Source: Larkinella sp. C7 | GTDB taxonomy: Bacteria; Bacteroidota; Bacteroidia; Cytophagales; Spirosomataceae | Assembly: GCF_006149005.1 (NCBI RefSeq) | Contig: NZ_VBSL01000004.1 | Span: 186,001-250,000, forward strand | DNA: 64,000 nt | Reading direction: 5' to 3' | Shown here: positions 44,085-52,945 of the stretch, in pieces | Position numbering within the stretch: the first letter of the stretch is position 1 | Layout of the letters: each line of letters opens with the position of its first letter | Notes under the pieces: model-generated | The model's input: the letters and a program-made list of their open reading frames with translations, nothing else | The model's database searches: none | Told to the model about the DNA's origin: nothing | Translations under genes and position numbers: made by a program

Positions 44085-45827
44085 ATGGATGTTCCACAAA
44101 TAAAAAAGGCAGCGAAAGTTTACGACGTTGTTATTGTTGGCTCAGGAGCCGGGGGCGGAATGGCGGCTTATCAGCTTTCCAAAGCGGGTGCCACGGTTTG
44201 TTTGCTCGAAGCCGGGGGGTATTTCGATCCGGCTGATCCTAAGTATATTAACCAGTTAAAATGGGCGTATGAGTCGCCCCGTCGTGGTGCCGGAACAACG
44301 CGTGCGTTTGGTGATTTCGATGCAGCCTGGGGCGGTTGGGAAATTGAAGGGGAACCGTATTCGGCCGTCAAAGGCACCGAATTTCACTGGTTCCGTTCCC
44401 GGATGCTCGGCGGTCGGACCAACCACTGGGGCCGAATTTCCCTACGGATGGGTCCCGACGATTTCAAACGGAAAAGTTTAACGGGAATTGGCGAAGACTG
44501 GCCACTGAGCTACGAAGATTACGCGCCCTATTACGACAAAGTAGACGATCTGATTGGGGTATTTGGCTCGAAAGAAGGGCTTCGGGATGCACCCGATGGC
44601 CGGTTTTTGCCGCCACCCAAACCACGTCTGCACGAATTGATGATCAAGAAAGCCGGGAAAAGCATCGGTGTGCCGGTTATTCCCTCGCGGCTTTCGATTC
44701 TGACCAAACCCATACACGACCGGGGCGGCTGTTTCTACTGCGCCCAGTGTGGCCGGGCCTGTCAGGCCTACGCCGACTTCTCGTCGTCGTCGGTGTTGTG
44801 TATTCCGGCGGTGAAAACCGGTCGGGTTACGCTGATCAACGGTGCGATGGCCCGTGAAGTGATTACCGATCCGAAAACTGGTTTGGCAACCGGCGTGTCC
44901 TACGTCGATGTGCCGACCATGACCGAACAGTCGGTGATGGGCAAAGTGGTGGTTCTGGCCGCCAGTACCTGCGAGACGGCGCGTTTGCTGCTCAACTCCA
45001 AGTCGGCGCGTTTCCAGAACGGACTCGCCAATTCCAGCGGTGTGGTTGGAAAATACCTCAACGATTCGACGGGTGCTTCACGCGGGGCTTTCATTCCGGC
45101 CCTGATGGATCGCAAGCGGTATAATGAAGATGGGGTTGGTGGTGCGCACGTTTATTCACCCTGGTGGCTCGATAACAAGAAACTCGATTTCCCACGCGGC
45201 TATCACATCGAATACGGTGGCGGTATGGGTATGCCGATGTACGGTTTTGGCTTCGGGATGGAAGGCCGGAACAGCATAGTGCCGGGTCGTGATGGCAAAC
45301 CGAAAGCAGCCGGTGGCTACGGTGCGGATCTGAAAGATGATTTCCGCCGGTTCTACGGAGCCAACATCGGGATGGCCGGTCGGGGCGAACCCGTGCCGCT
45401 GGAAAGCAACTACTGCGAAATTGACCCGAACACGGTCGATAAGTATGGGATCCCAACGCTGCGTTTCAACTACAAATGGGGCGAAGCGGAGATCAAGCAG
45501 GCCAAACACATGCAGGACACCTTCGAGGAAATCATCCATGCGATGGGCGGTATTGCGCTGGGTAAAAAACCGGGTCCGGAAACCAACTACGGTCTGGAGG
45601 CTCCCGGTAAAATTATCCACGAAATCGGTACGGCGCGGATGGGGAACGACCCGAAAACCTCGGTGCTGAACAAGTATTCGCAGGCGCACGACGTCAAGAA
45701 TCTGTTCGTGGTCGATGCGGCTGCTTTCCCGTCGCAGGGCGACAAAAACGTGACGTGGACGATCCTGGCCAACTCCTGGCGGACTTCCGACTACATCATC
45801 GATCAAGTCAAACAAAAGAATATCTAA
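44085..45827 (+). CDS. GMC-family FAD oxidoreductase
   Basis: A 580-residue periplasmic-type dehydrogenase. The FAD-binding motif VGSGAGGGMAAYQL lies at 18-31, RSRMLGGRTNHWG follows in the flavin region, and GMC_C at the C-terminus shows HEIGTARMG and a final NVTWTILANSW segment (catalytic His and Asn). A Cys cluster CFYCAQCGRAC near 213-223 could hold an iron-sulfur centre, as in bacterial FAD-glucose dehydrogenases. A TTG/GTG upstream frame is rejected in favour of ATG 44085. With the next gene it resembles glycoside 3-dehydrogenase/gluconate 2-dehydrogenase systems. Confidence 0.9.
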   Translation: MDVPQIKKAAKVYDVVIVGSGAGGGMAAYQLSKAGATVCLLEAGGYFDPADPKYINQLKWAYESPRRGAGTTRAFGDFDAAWGGWEIEGEPYSAVKGTEFHWFRSRMLGGRTNHWGRISLRMGPDDFKRKSLTGIGEDWPLSYEDYAPYYDKVDDLIGVFGSKEGLRDAPDGRFLPPPKPRLHELMIKKAGKSIGVPVIPSRLSILTKPIHDRGGCFYCAQCGRACQAYADFSSSSVLCIPAVKTGRVTLINGAMAREVITDPKTGLATGVSYVDVPTMTEQSVMGKVVVLAASTCETARLLLNSKSARFQNGLANSSGVVGKYLNDSTGASRGAFIPALMDRKRYNEDGVGGAHVYSPWWLDNKKLDFPRGYHIEYGGGMGMPMYGFGFGMEGRNSIVPGRDGKPKAAGGYGADLKDDFRRFYGANIGMAGRGEPVPLESNYCEIDPNTVDKYGIPTLRFNYKWGEAEIKQAKHMQDTFEEIIHAMGGIALGKKPGPETNYGLEAPGKIIHEIGTARMGNDPKTSVLNKYSQAHDVKNLFVVDAAAFPSQGDKNVTWTILANSWRTSDYIIDQVKQKNI

Positions 45828-45839
45828 TTTATGGTAGTC

Positions 45840-45922
45840 GGTTTACGGTTTTCAGTTTACGGTTGGCTGACGCACACACGAAATGAATGCGTCAGCCAAC
45901 CGTAAACTGAAAACCGTAAACC
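45840..45922. repeat. Heptamer-periodic hairpin H4
   Basis: Arms 45840-45874 and 45888-45922 are perfectly complementary (35 bp) with a 13-nt loop. The 7-nt units are GTAAACC/GGTTTAC-like. It starts 12 bp after the GMC stop and precedes a same-strand gene. Confidence 0.94.
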
Positions 45923-45938
45923 GTAAACCCGCATAAAT

Positions 45939-46565
45939 ATGAAACGTAGAGATTCTCTCAAAGCCATAACCCTCAGCAGCCTTGGATTTGCCGGTTTGAA
46001 CCCGCAGATTTCCGCTGCTGAATCCATCATGCCCCCCGATGTCAAACCGGTGAAAATCCCCGGTGGTCGTCAGAAATTTGAAGCGGAGCGCGATGCCAAA
46101 CTGAATGCCGACAAGTTTTTCACGCCCCACGAACTGAAAACCGTCACGGTACTGGGCGACATCATCATTCCGGCCGATGCCAAATCCGGTAGTGCGTCAC
46201 AGGCCGGAACCCCGGCGTTCATCGAGTTTATGATGAAAGACCAGCCGCAGTGGCAGACGCCGATGCGCGGTGGGCTTCGCTGGCTCGACAACGTCTGTAC
46301 GAAGCGGTTTGGCAAGAAATTTGCCGATTGCCTCAAAGCCCAGCAAATCGAAATCGTGGACGAAATCGCCTACCCAGGCAAAGCCAAGCCGGAAATGTCG
46401 CAGGGTGTCGCGTTTTTCAACATGATGCGCGGGTTTGTGGCGACCGGTTTTTTCACCAGCCAAATGGGCATCAAAGACCTCGGCTACGTCGGCAACACCC
46501 CCAACCAGTGGGAAGGCGTTCCGGCCGATGTGTTGAAGCAGTATAATTTAAGCTACGACGAATAA
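45939..46565 (+). CDS. Gluconate 2-dehydrogenase subunit 3-like protein
   Basis: A 208-residue protein with a Tat-type signal (MKRRDSLKAITLSSLGFAGL) and the family's segments FFTPHELKTVTVLGDIIIPAD and a Cys/aromatic-rich C-terminal part (WLDNVCTKRFGKKFADCL). Members are the small subunit of membrane-bound GMC-type sugar dehydrogenases. It directly follows the GMC gene (111 bp apart, around hairpin H4), so the two probably form one complex. Confidence 0.88.
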   Translation: MKRRDSLKAITLSSLGFAGLNPQISAAESIMPPDVKPVKIPGGRQKFEAERDAKLNADKFFTPHELKTVTVLGDIIIPADAKSGSASQAGTPAFIEFMMKDQPQWQTPMRGGLRWLDNVCTKRFGKKFADCLKAQQIEIVDEIAYPGKAKPEMSQGVAFFNMMRGFVATGFFTSQMGIKDLGYVGNTPNQWEGVPADVLKQYNLSYDE

Positions 46566-46568
46566 ATG

Positions 46569-46643
46569 ATGAATGATGGACGATGAATGAGGGATGGGCT
46601 GGCGCAATTTCCAAACCGATTTCATTCATCGTCCATCATTCAT
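46569..46643. repeat. Heptamer-periodic hairpin H5
   Basis: A perfect 22-bp pairing of 46569-46590 with 46622-46643 across a 31-nt loop; weaker outer pairing extends it. The units are AATGATG-like. It starts 3 bp after the stop of the subunit-3 gene, and its right arm abuts the next start. Confidence 0.85.
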
Positions 46644-46659
46644 AACTCATCATTCCCTT

Positions 46660-47751
46660 ATGGCTACTCGACGGATTTTTCTGCAACAAACCGGTCTCAT
46701 TGCTTCTTCACTGGCGTTCACGCCATTGACCATTGCGCAGTCGCCCAAAAAAGACCGCCTGGGTGTAGCTCTGGTGGGCCTGGGCTATTACAGCACGGAC
46801 CTGATCGCGCCGGCCTTGCAACTGACCAAAAATTGTTACCTGGCCGGTATTGTCACCGGAACGCCTTCGAAAGCCGAGACCTGGGCGAAGAAGTACAACA
46901 TTCCCGAAAAGAATGTGTACAACTACCAGAACTTCGACCAGATTGCGGACAACCCCGACATCGATGTGGTGTACGTGATTTTGCCCCCGTCTATGCACCG
47001 CGAGTATGTGATCCGGGCGGCCAAGGCGGGTAAACACGTCTGGGTGGAAAAACCGATGGCCATGACGGAGAAGGAGTGCCAGGACATGATCAACGCCTGT
47101 AAGCAGAACAAACGCTCGCTGGCCGTCGGCTATCGGCTGCAACACGAACCGAACACGCAGGAATACATCAAGTTTTTGCGTGACGGCAAAATCGGCAAGA
47201 TCAAAATGGTGAGTTGCTCGGCGGGGTACAACGACAACCGCACCACCCACTGGAAGCAGAAAAAGGAAATGGGCGGGGGCGTCATGTATGACATGGGCGT
47301 TTACGTGTTGCAGGGCGCGCGGCTGGCAACGGGTGAAGAACCGATTTCGGTTACCGCCCAGCAGTATACGACCCGGCCCGAAATCTACAAAAACGGACTG
47401 GACGAGACGACAATGGCCCAACTCGTGTTTCCGAGCGGGGCGCGGGCGGCTGTTCAGACCAGTTTCGGGATCAACATGAATTTCCTGCATGTGACCGGTG
47501 AAAAAGGGTTTCTGAAAATGGAACCGTATTCGGCCTACAACGGTCAGACGGGCGAAGCATCGGGTGGGGTGAAAATCAAGCATCCCTACGACGTTCCCCG
47601 CCAGCAGGCCATGCAGATGGACGACGATGCTGACGCCATCATGAACAACAAACCGTTGATAGCCCCCGGCGAAGAAGGACTGCGTGACATCCGAATTGTG
47701 GAAGCGATTTATCGGGCGGCCAAATCCGGCCAATCGGTGAAGTTGACCTAG
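46660..47751 (+). CDS. Exported Gfo/Idh/MocA-family oxidoreductase
   Basis: A 363-residue enzyme with a Tat-like signal (MATRRIFLQQTGLIASSLAF, ending TIAQ). A Rossmann domain (VALVGLGYYSTD, about 35-150) contains EKPMAMT, the family's catalytic Lys region, and a C-terminal alpha/beta domain shows GGGVMYDMGVY. Family members reduce or oxidise sugars with tightly bound NADP, as in glucose-fructose oxidoreductase. The start is ATG 46660, since 46594 lies in the hairpin. It completes a probable sugar-oxidation locus with the GMC pair. Confidence 0.9.
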   Translation: MATRRIFLQQTGLIASSLAFTPLTIAQSPKKDRLGVALVGLGYYSTDLIAPALQLTKNCYLAGIVTGTPSKAETWAKKYNIPEKNVYNYQNFDQIADNPDIDVVYVILPPSMHREYVIRAAKAGKHVWVEKPMAMTEKECQDMINACKQNKRSLAVGYRLQHEPNTQEYIKFLRDGKIGKIKMVSCSAGYNDNRTTHWKQKKEMGGGVMYDMGVYVLQGARLATGEEPISVTAQQYTTRPEIYKNGLDETTMAQLVFPSGARAAVQTSFGINMNFLHVTGEKGFLKMEPYSAYNGQTGEASGGVKIKHPYDVPRQQAMQMDDDADAIMNNKPLIAPGEEGLRDIRIVEAIYRAAKSGQSVKLT

Positions 47752-47768
47752 TGTAAACTACCCGACCG

Positions 47769-48956
47769 ATGAATCTCGCAAAAGCCGTAACGCATCGTTC
47801 CGGGATTCTCTACCTTGTATTCTTTCTTTTCATTTCCCGCTTTTGCCTCGCCCAGCCGGATCAGTGTACACCCACAGCCGGTCAGTTTACGGGTGCGCTT
47901 CAAATTAGCCCCGGTATCGGTTGCCTGCCTTTGAAAATCAAGGCCACGAGCGGCCTCCGAAATGTGACGAACGTTCGGTATGTGTATGATTATCAGGGAG
48001 GGGCGGTGAAAGATTCGGAGCTGATCCGGGACTCGGTTTTTACGTATCAAAAGCCCGGACTATTCCGGGTTCTGCAATATTCGGAACAGGACGGACGCCA
48101 GCTTCGGGCGTGCGCCATCGTTCAGGTATATGACACGCTGCCGCCCGAACTGGTGCTGACGGGCTGTCAAACGCGGGTGATGGTCACCATTCCGAAGTCG
48201 GCGGAATACCAATATGACTGGTACCGGGTCGATTGGGGCGATGGCACCCAGGAGCAGCTCGGTGGTGTTTCTCCCGTGGGCGTTCATACTTACGCCGATG
48301 ATAAGCAACGATTTATTTCTGTTCGCGGGGTACATCTTTACGGCAATTGTGGCGGCACAACCCGGGTTTTTTTCCGGCCCGATACGAAAGCGATCACCCC
48401 CGTCATCGATCAGGTGCGGGCCGTTGGGCCCCAATCAATCGATCTGACCATCAGCAATCCCGGCGGAAACCGCTACCGGATTGAACAGCGGTCGCCCGGC
48501 GGTACGTACGTCCAAACCAGCCAACGTTCTGACGCAGTGAATGCAACGGTCAGGCTGGAAGCGGATACCACGGTGGCGGTTTGTTTTCGACTCATTCTCG
48601 CGGATACCTGTTTACAGGCTGCGCCTTCTGCCGAGGTGTGTTATACGCCCCCCAAACCACCCGAACCCGCACCGGTTTCCGACTCGACGGTTTTTATGCC
48701 CGACGCTTTCAGTCCCAACGCCGACGGCATCAACGATCACTGGCAGCTTCAGGGGCTATTAAGCGGAAAGGCAACGCTGACGATTTTCAATCGCTGGGGC
48801 GAGGTGGTTTTTTCGACGGAAGATGCCCTGACCGGTTGGGATGGTAAGCAACAGGGAAAAACCGTTCCGCCGGGAACCTACTCGTACCGGCTGGATCAGG
48901 AAAAACCGGATGGCAGGCGGTTGCAAAAAAGGGGCGTCGTGGTATTAGTGCCGTAA
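47769..48956 (+). CDS. Gliding-motility-associated C-terminal (CHU_C) protein
   Basis: A 395-residue secreted protein. A signal peptide (about 13-30, ending CLAQPD) precedes PKD-like beta domains. The C-terminal 85 residues (FMPDAFSPNADGINDHWQL, IFNRWGEVVFST, GWDGKQQG, GTYSYRL) are a CHU_C/type B sorting domain, which targets proteins to the type IX secretion system. The gene convergently overlaps the PNPOx-fold gene by 12 bp. Probably a cell-surface adhesin-like protein. Confidence 0.9.
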   Translation: MNLAKAVTHRSGILYLVFFLFISRFCLAQPDQCTPTAGQFTGALQISPGIGCLPLKIKATSGLRNVTNVRYVYDYQGGAVKDSELIRDSVFTYQKPGLFRVLQYSEQDGRQLRACAIVQVYDTLPPELVLTGCQTRVMVTIPKSAEYQYDWYRVDWGDGTQEQLGGVSPVGVHTYADDKQRFISVRGVHLYGNCGGTTRVFFRPDTKAITPVIDQVRAVGPQSIDLTISNPGGNRYRIEQRSPGGTYVQTSQRSDAVNATVRLEADTTVAVCFRLILADTCLQAAPSAEVCYTPPKPPEPAPVSDSTVFMPDAFSPNADGINDHWQLQGLLSGKATLTIFNRWGEVVFSTEDALTGWDGKQQGKTVPPGTYSYRLDQEKPDGRRLQKRGVVVLVP

Positions 48957-49517
48957 TGATTCTATTCTTTCCAGACCAATGCTCGTTGGCAACCCGTCGA
49001 GACTCGTCAGATTTTTTTCGGTAACGTAGTCCTCAAGCCCTTTTTTGCCGGTTTTTTCAGCCCACTCAAAGTGGATATCACGCTCGCCAACGTAATCGAA
49101 CAATGGTACGCCAAACCCGCAGGAGGTTTGCACCAGGTCGATGTCGGCCAAAATAAGCTGCCGGGTACTCGGATAAATTGTGAAATTCGGTGCATACATG
49201 GCCCATTCGTCCGAACCGGGCAAAACCGTTCGCCCTTTGCCATACAGCCGCAAAATCAGGGGCGGGCCTTCAAACGAGCAGAACATGATCGTGATGCGGC
49301 CATTTTCCAGCGTGTGGGCGGAGGTTTCGTTGCCGCTGCTGATCAGGTCCATGTAGCCCACCTGGTTGTCCGACAAAACCCGGAAACAGTCCAGTCCTTT
49401 GGGCGAGAGATTGACGCGCCCATCGGCACGCAGCGGGGCGGTGCTAACGAAAAAAATATGTTGTTTTTTGATGAAAGTCTGGTGGGGAGACTTGATGGCA
49501 TCGTGAAATTTACCCAT
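48945..49517 (-). CDS. Pyridoxamine-phosphate-oxidase-fold protein
   Basis: A 190-residue protein with the split-barrel PNPOx fold: an FFVSTAPLRADGRVNLSPKG N-terminus, GNETSAHTLENGRITIMFCSFEGPP in the flavin-binding region and a C-terminal DYVGERD segment. Members bind FMN, F420 or heme; specificity cannot be told here. Its 3' end overlaps the CHU_C gene, and its upstream intergenic region is only 45 bp. Confidence 0.87.
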   Translation of the reverse strand: MGKFHDAIKSPHQTFIKKQHIFFVSTAPLRADGRVNLSPKGLDCFRVLSDNQVGYMDLISSGNETSAHTLENGRITIMFCSFEGPPLILRLYGKGRTVLPGSDEWAMYAPNFTIYPSTRQLILADIDLVQTSCGFGVPLFDYVGERDIHFEWAEKTGKKGLEDYVTEKNLTSLDGLPTSIGLERIESLRH

Positions 49518-49561
49518 GTAAGTTACTGAAAATGGTGGAGCGTAAATATACCAAAAAACAG

Positions 49562-51514
49562 CTACTGCCCCGCCTGTTCCAACTGCCGGAGGTTATTCTT
49601 CGCTTCTTCATAATCCGGTTTTAGCGCCACCGCCCGGCGTATGTCGGCTAAAGCTCCGGCGCGGTCGCCGAGGTAAAACCGGTCGACACCCCGGTTGTGG
49701 AGGGCCGTCGGATCATTGGGTTTGTAGCGCAGATATCGTTCGTAATCAGCCAGGGATTCTTTGTAGTATTTGAGTTGCAGGTACGTAAAACCGCGTGCCG
49801 TCAGCACCACCGAATCTTTGCCGGGTGCCAGCGCCAGGGCTTTGTTGAAGTCACGCAGGGCGTCCTGGAAACGGCTGGTTTTGTTGTAGGTTAACCCCCG
49901 GTTATAATACACATCGCTCTTGGTCGAATCCATTCGGATGGCCTGGTTATACATTTCCAGCGCCTTCGGAAAGTCATTTTTCAGTCCGTAGGCATTGCCC
50001 AGTCCTTCGAAGCAATGATAGCGGTTGGTGCCATTCTCCACGGCGGTTTTGAATTGCTGCATGGCTTCGTCGATGCGGTTATTTTTGCCATAATAATCAC
50101 CCAACCCTTCGCGCATCTGATCGTTGTCGGGGTAGTATTGTAGCGCATGGAGCCAGAGCGTTTCGGTGTTTTTCCAGACTTTTACCTGTTGAATAGTTCG
50201 GTAAAAACACAAGGCGGTAAAGACACTTAAACCGATGGTGGCCAATCGAAACCGGGAAGGCGATTCGCCCGTCAGAAAATATAAACCGTAGACAATCAGG
50301 AAGATCAAGCCAAAGTAGGAGAGGTAGCTGTACCGGTCGGCCATGAGGGCGGCTCCAACGGTCATGAATTGCAATACCAGGAAAATAGTGATCAGGAAAA
50401 AACCGATACCGAAAACCACCAGCCGCTGCCGTTCGGTTTTGGCGGTCAGCAACTGCCAGACAGCGTAGCCAACCACCAGCAAAAAAGCTACCGGTCCCAG
50501 CCAATGTTGCGGCTCGATGTTCCGGACGTTTTCGGGATAGGGGTAAAATGCCGACAGACGGAAGGGGGCAATGAGTTTGATCAGGTACATCAGAAAACCG
50601 TAGCTGCCGTACACCAGCCAGCGGGCGGCAAAGGGTTCCTGCCCGACGGCGTCTTTTTTCTCCGCAATCCGGAGTAGCCAGCCGTGAAAATCGCCCCCGG
50701 CCTGCACGTTGGTTGCCACCAGGCCTACGAAAACCGCTACCAGCAGAAACGGTAATTTTTCGAATAGAACGGCCGGTTGAAAAGTTTTTTTGAGGTCCTG
50801 ATCTCCCGCTTTCCAATAGTCGATCAAAAGCAAAACAAATGGCAGCACGACGGCCATCGCTTTTGCCATACATGATGCTACAAACAAAAAAAAGGTGAAA
50901 AATAACCAGATCGTTGCCCCTGATTTCCGGTAGCGAAGGTAGGTCAGACAGGCTGAGAGGAAGAAAAAGGTGTAGAGGACATCCTTTCGTTCCGAAACCC
51001 AGATGACCGACTCGACGTGCATGGGGTGCAGCCCCCATACTGCGGCCACGAATAGCGCAACCCACTGATTTCTATGGGTTAATTGATACGAAAAAAGGAA
51101 AATCAGCAGCGTGTTGAGAAGATGGATTGCGGTGTTGGTAACAATAAATGAGGTGGATTCCGGGCCGAATAAAGCTGAATTGGCGGCCAGTGACAGCATC
51201 GTTAACGGATGGTAATTTAGTGCAACCACCGACTTTAGCAACATGCGGACGTGACCGGCGGTGGGTTCCAGAACGTACGGATTTCCGAAAACATATTCCG
51301 AATCATCCCAGTCTACAAACCCGTTGCTGAACCCGAAAACGTAAGCGACAAGCACGGTCAGAAGCAGCAAAGGGAGCCAGAGGTTGGTTTGTATGCCCTG
51401 GTTCGCCAGCACGGGCGGTGCTGTCTGAGTCGGTTTTAGGGAGGGAGAAGCGGCAGGGTGCGTCTGTGGACGCGACGGGTTAGTCCTTGGTCCGGTCGGT
51501 TTATTTTTGGCCAT
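49562..51514 (-). CDS. Multi-pass membrane protein with TPR domain
   Basis: A 650-residue protein. I take ATG 51514 (MAKNKPTGPRT) as the start, because the frame from 51580 would begin inside a terminator hairpin. An N-terminal cytoplasmic Pro/Thr-rich segment (about 1-45) is followed by 9-11 membrane segments (about 50-445) of glycosyltransferase-C/DUF1736-like layout, then TPR repeats (about 465-650: LGDYYGKNNRIDEAMQQF, YNRGLTYNKTSRFQDAL). Proteins of this design (PMT-like plus TPR) are suspected protein O-mannosyl-type glycosyltransferases, which fits the O-glycosylation of many Bacteroidota exported proteins. Confidence 0.82.
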   Translation of the reverse strand: MAKNKPTGPRTNPSRPQTHPAASPSLKPTQTAPPVLANQGIQTNLWLPLLLLTVLVAYVFGFSNGFVDWDDSEYVFGNPYVLEPTAGHVRMLLKSVVALNYHPLTMLSLAANSALFGPESTSFIVTNTAIHLLNTLLIFLFSYQLTHRNQWVALFVAAVWGLHPMHVESVIWVSERKDVLYTFFFLSACLTYLRYRKSGATIWLFFTFFLFVASCMAKAMAVVLPFVLLLIDYWKAGDQDLKKTFQPAVLFEKLPFLLVAVFVGLVATNVQAGGDFHGWLLRIAEKKDAVGQEPFAARWLVYGSYGFLMYLIKLIAPFRLSAFYPYPENVRNIEPQHWLGPVAFLLVVGYAVWQLLTAKTERQRLVVFGIGFFLITIFLVLQFMTVGAALMADRYSYLSYFGLIFLIVYGLYFLTGESPSRFRLATIGLSVFTALCFYRTIQQVKVWKNTETLWLHALQYYPDNDQMREGLGDYYGKNNRIDEAMQQFKTAVENGTNRYHCFEGLGNAYGLKNDFPKALEMYNQAIRMDSTKSDVYYNRGLTYNKTSRFQDALRDFNKALALAPGKDSVVLTARGFTYLQLKYYKESLADYERYLRYKPNDPTALHNRGVDRFYLGDRAGALADIRRAVALKPDYEEAKNNLRQLEQAGQ

Positions 51515-51560
51515 GGCAGGAGGCAGAGTTCGGATGAATTGCCGCAAAAGGTATACCATA

Positions 51561-51594
51561 AAAAAGCCCCGCCAGTCCAAAGGCGGGGCTTTTT
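51561..51594 (-). terminator. Bidirectional terminator after bTHX
   Basis: AAAAAGCCCCGCC (51561-51573) pairs perfectly with GGCGGGGCTTTTT (51582-51594) across an 8-nt loop; both flanks run into A/T tracts. It lies downstream of the minus-strand bTHX gene and just upstream of the TPR membrane protein start. Confidence 0.93.
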
Positions 51595-51610
51595 TGTGAA
51601 AAATAGGTAG

Positions 51611-51727
51611 TTATTCCTTAACAACTTTGTCTATTTTCCCTCGTTGATCCTTCAGTTTGGGGCGTGTTACGCCGTATGAACCGCGCCAGATTTTACCACG
51701 CTTGGTTTTAACATCTCCTTTTCCCAT
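51611..51727 (-). CDS. 30S ribosomal protein bTHX
   Basis: A 38-residue basic protein beginning [13 protein letters not shown] and containing [13 protein letters not shown], the typical bTHX/Thx pattern (MGKGDxKTxRGKI...GSYGxxRP). In Thermus and Bacteroidota this peptide binds the 30S head and stabilises helix packing. It is too short for most ORF filters but has the family's length and termini. It ends 16 bp before its terminator. Confidence 0.9.
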   Translation of the reverse strand: MGKGDVKTKRGKIWRGSYGVTRPKLKDQRGKIDKVVKE

Positions 51728-51960
51728 GTTCAAAAATTTACGTGTACAGACTTAAGAGATTATGATTGACGATGTTCGTCAACAAGAAACCATAGTTAAT
51801 CATTTAATCGCAATAATCAAAGTACCGGGGGCTTGAATTCCATCCATTTGGTCACCAACTGTGGTTTCTATTCAGAAGAAGTTTGCCAGTACCGAAAATT
51901 TCCAAACATCTGTACCGGAATCGGGTTATTCTGCAAACTAGAACGCAAAAAAAGAAAGGT

Positions 51961-52749
51961 ATGACGAATACAGGAACACCGGTTTCGGGGCAGTCCGGAA
52001 TCGAACCGGTTGTAAGCGGATCGAGCCGAATCAATGTCGGAGAAGAAGAGCGGGTTTGGTCGACTGCCGGAGGAGCTTTGCTCGTAGCCTTTGGCCTGAA
52101 AGGGGGCTCGTTAAGCGGACTTCTGCTGGCAGCCGCGGGCGGTTATTTGGCCTACCGGGGTTTGTCGGGTCATTGTCCTGTGAGTGAGGCTGTGGGTCGA
52201 AATACGGCGCAGGGTGAAGCAACGGCGGTGAAACCCATCGAAATTTCGGCCGGCATGACCATTTACAAGCCCCGTGAAGAGGTATATCAATTCTGGCGGA
52301 AACTGGAGAATTTGCCCCGGTTTATGTCCCACCTGAAAGAAGTACGTCAACTGGATTCGACGCATTCCCACTGGATTGCCCAAGCTTCGTCGTCTGGAGG
52401 AGCCGTGGCCGAAGCCATTGGAACCTTGGAATGGGATGCGCAGCTTATCCACGAAACACCCAACGAGCGACTGGTCTGGAAGTCGGTAGAAGGTGCCCGG
52501 GTCGACAACGCGGGCGAGGTGCGGTTTCGGGATTCGGCAGACGGTTTTGGAACCGAAATTCTGGCCACGATCCACTACCGGCCACCGGTGGGTCAGATCG
52601 GCAGTGCGCTCATGAAGCTCTTCAATCCGACGTTTTCGCACATGATCGAAAAAGACCTGTACCGGTTTAAGGAAATCATGGAAAAAGATGATGTCGAAGC
52701 CGCGCTGAATCAGCCGAGCGAATTACCATCGGGAAGCGCACAACTTTGA
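51961..52749 (+). CDS. SRPBCC-family protein with N-terminal membrane hairpin
   Basis: A 262-residue protein. Residues 30-70 hold a small hydrophobic unit (STAGGALLVAFGLKGGSLSGLLLAAAGGYLAYRG) like the DUF2892/YgaP membrane hairpin. Residues 105-250 form an SRPBCC/polyketide-cyclase fold (MTIYKPREEVYQFWRKLENLPRFMSHLKEV, RLVWKSVEGARVDNAGEVRF, FSHMIEKDLYRFKEIME). The ATG at 51961 opens the protein; an upstream frame from 51883 lacks family sequence. Fusions of this sort are common and probably bind hydrophobic ligands at the membrane. Confidence 0.87.
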   Translation: MTNTGTPVSGQSGIEPVVSGSSRINVGEEERVWSTAGGALLVAFGLKGGSLSGLLLAAAGGYLAYRGLSGHCPVSEAVGRNTAQGEATAVKPIEISAGMTIYKPREEVYQFWRKLENLPRFMSHLKEVRQLDSTHSHWIAQASSSGGAVAEAIGTLEWDAQLIHETPNERLVWKSVEGARVDNAGEVRFRDSADGFGTEILATIHYRPPVGQIGSALMKLFNPTFSHMIEKDLYRFKEIMEKDDVEAALNQPSELPSGSAQL

Positions 52750-52769
52750 TAGGCGTTTATTCAATAAAG

Positions 52770-52870
52770 AATAACGAACACTGAATGTTGAATAGTGAAT
52801 AACGAAGTGAGTGCCGAGATCCAGCGCACTCACTTCGTTATTCGCTATTCAATATTCAGTGTTCGTTATT
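52770..52870. repeat. Heptamer-periodic hairpin H6
   Basis: Arms 52770-52814 and 52826-52870 (45 nt each) differ at two positions and enclose an 11-nt loop. The units are GAATAAC/GAACACT-like with strict 7-nt steps. Both differences leave G-U pairs in plus-strand RNA. It starts 20 bp after the SRPBCC stop. Confidence 0.94.
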
Positions 52871-52945
52871 TATTTTTTCATCTTTCAATAGGGGGAAGGC
52901 TTCAATTGACTGTCATAGGGTCGAACAGTAAATAACAACGACCTG

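Noticed and set aside
51515-51580. 22-residue extension of the TPR membrane protein
   Set aside because: Its first codon lies inside a strong terminator hairpin.
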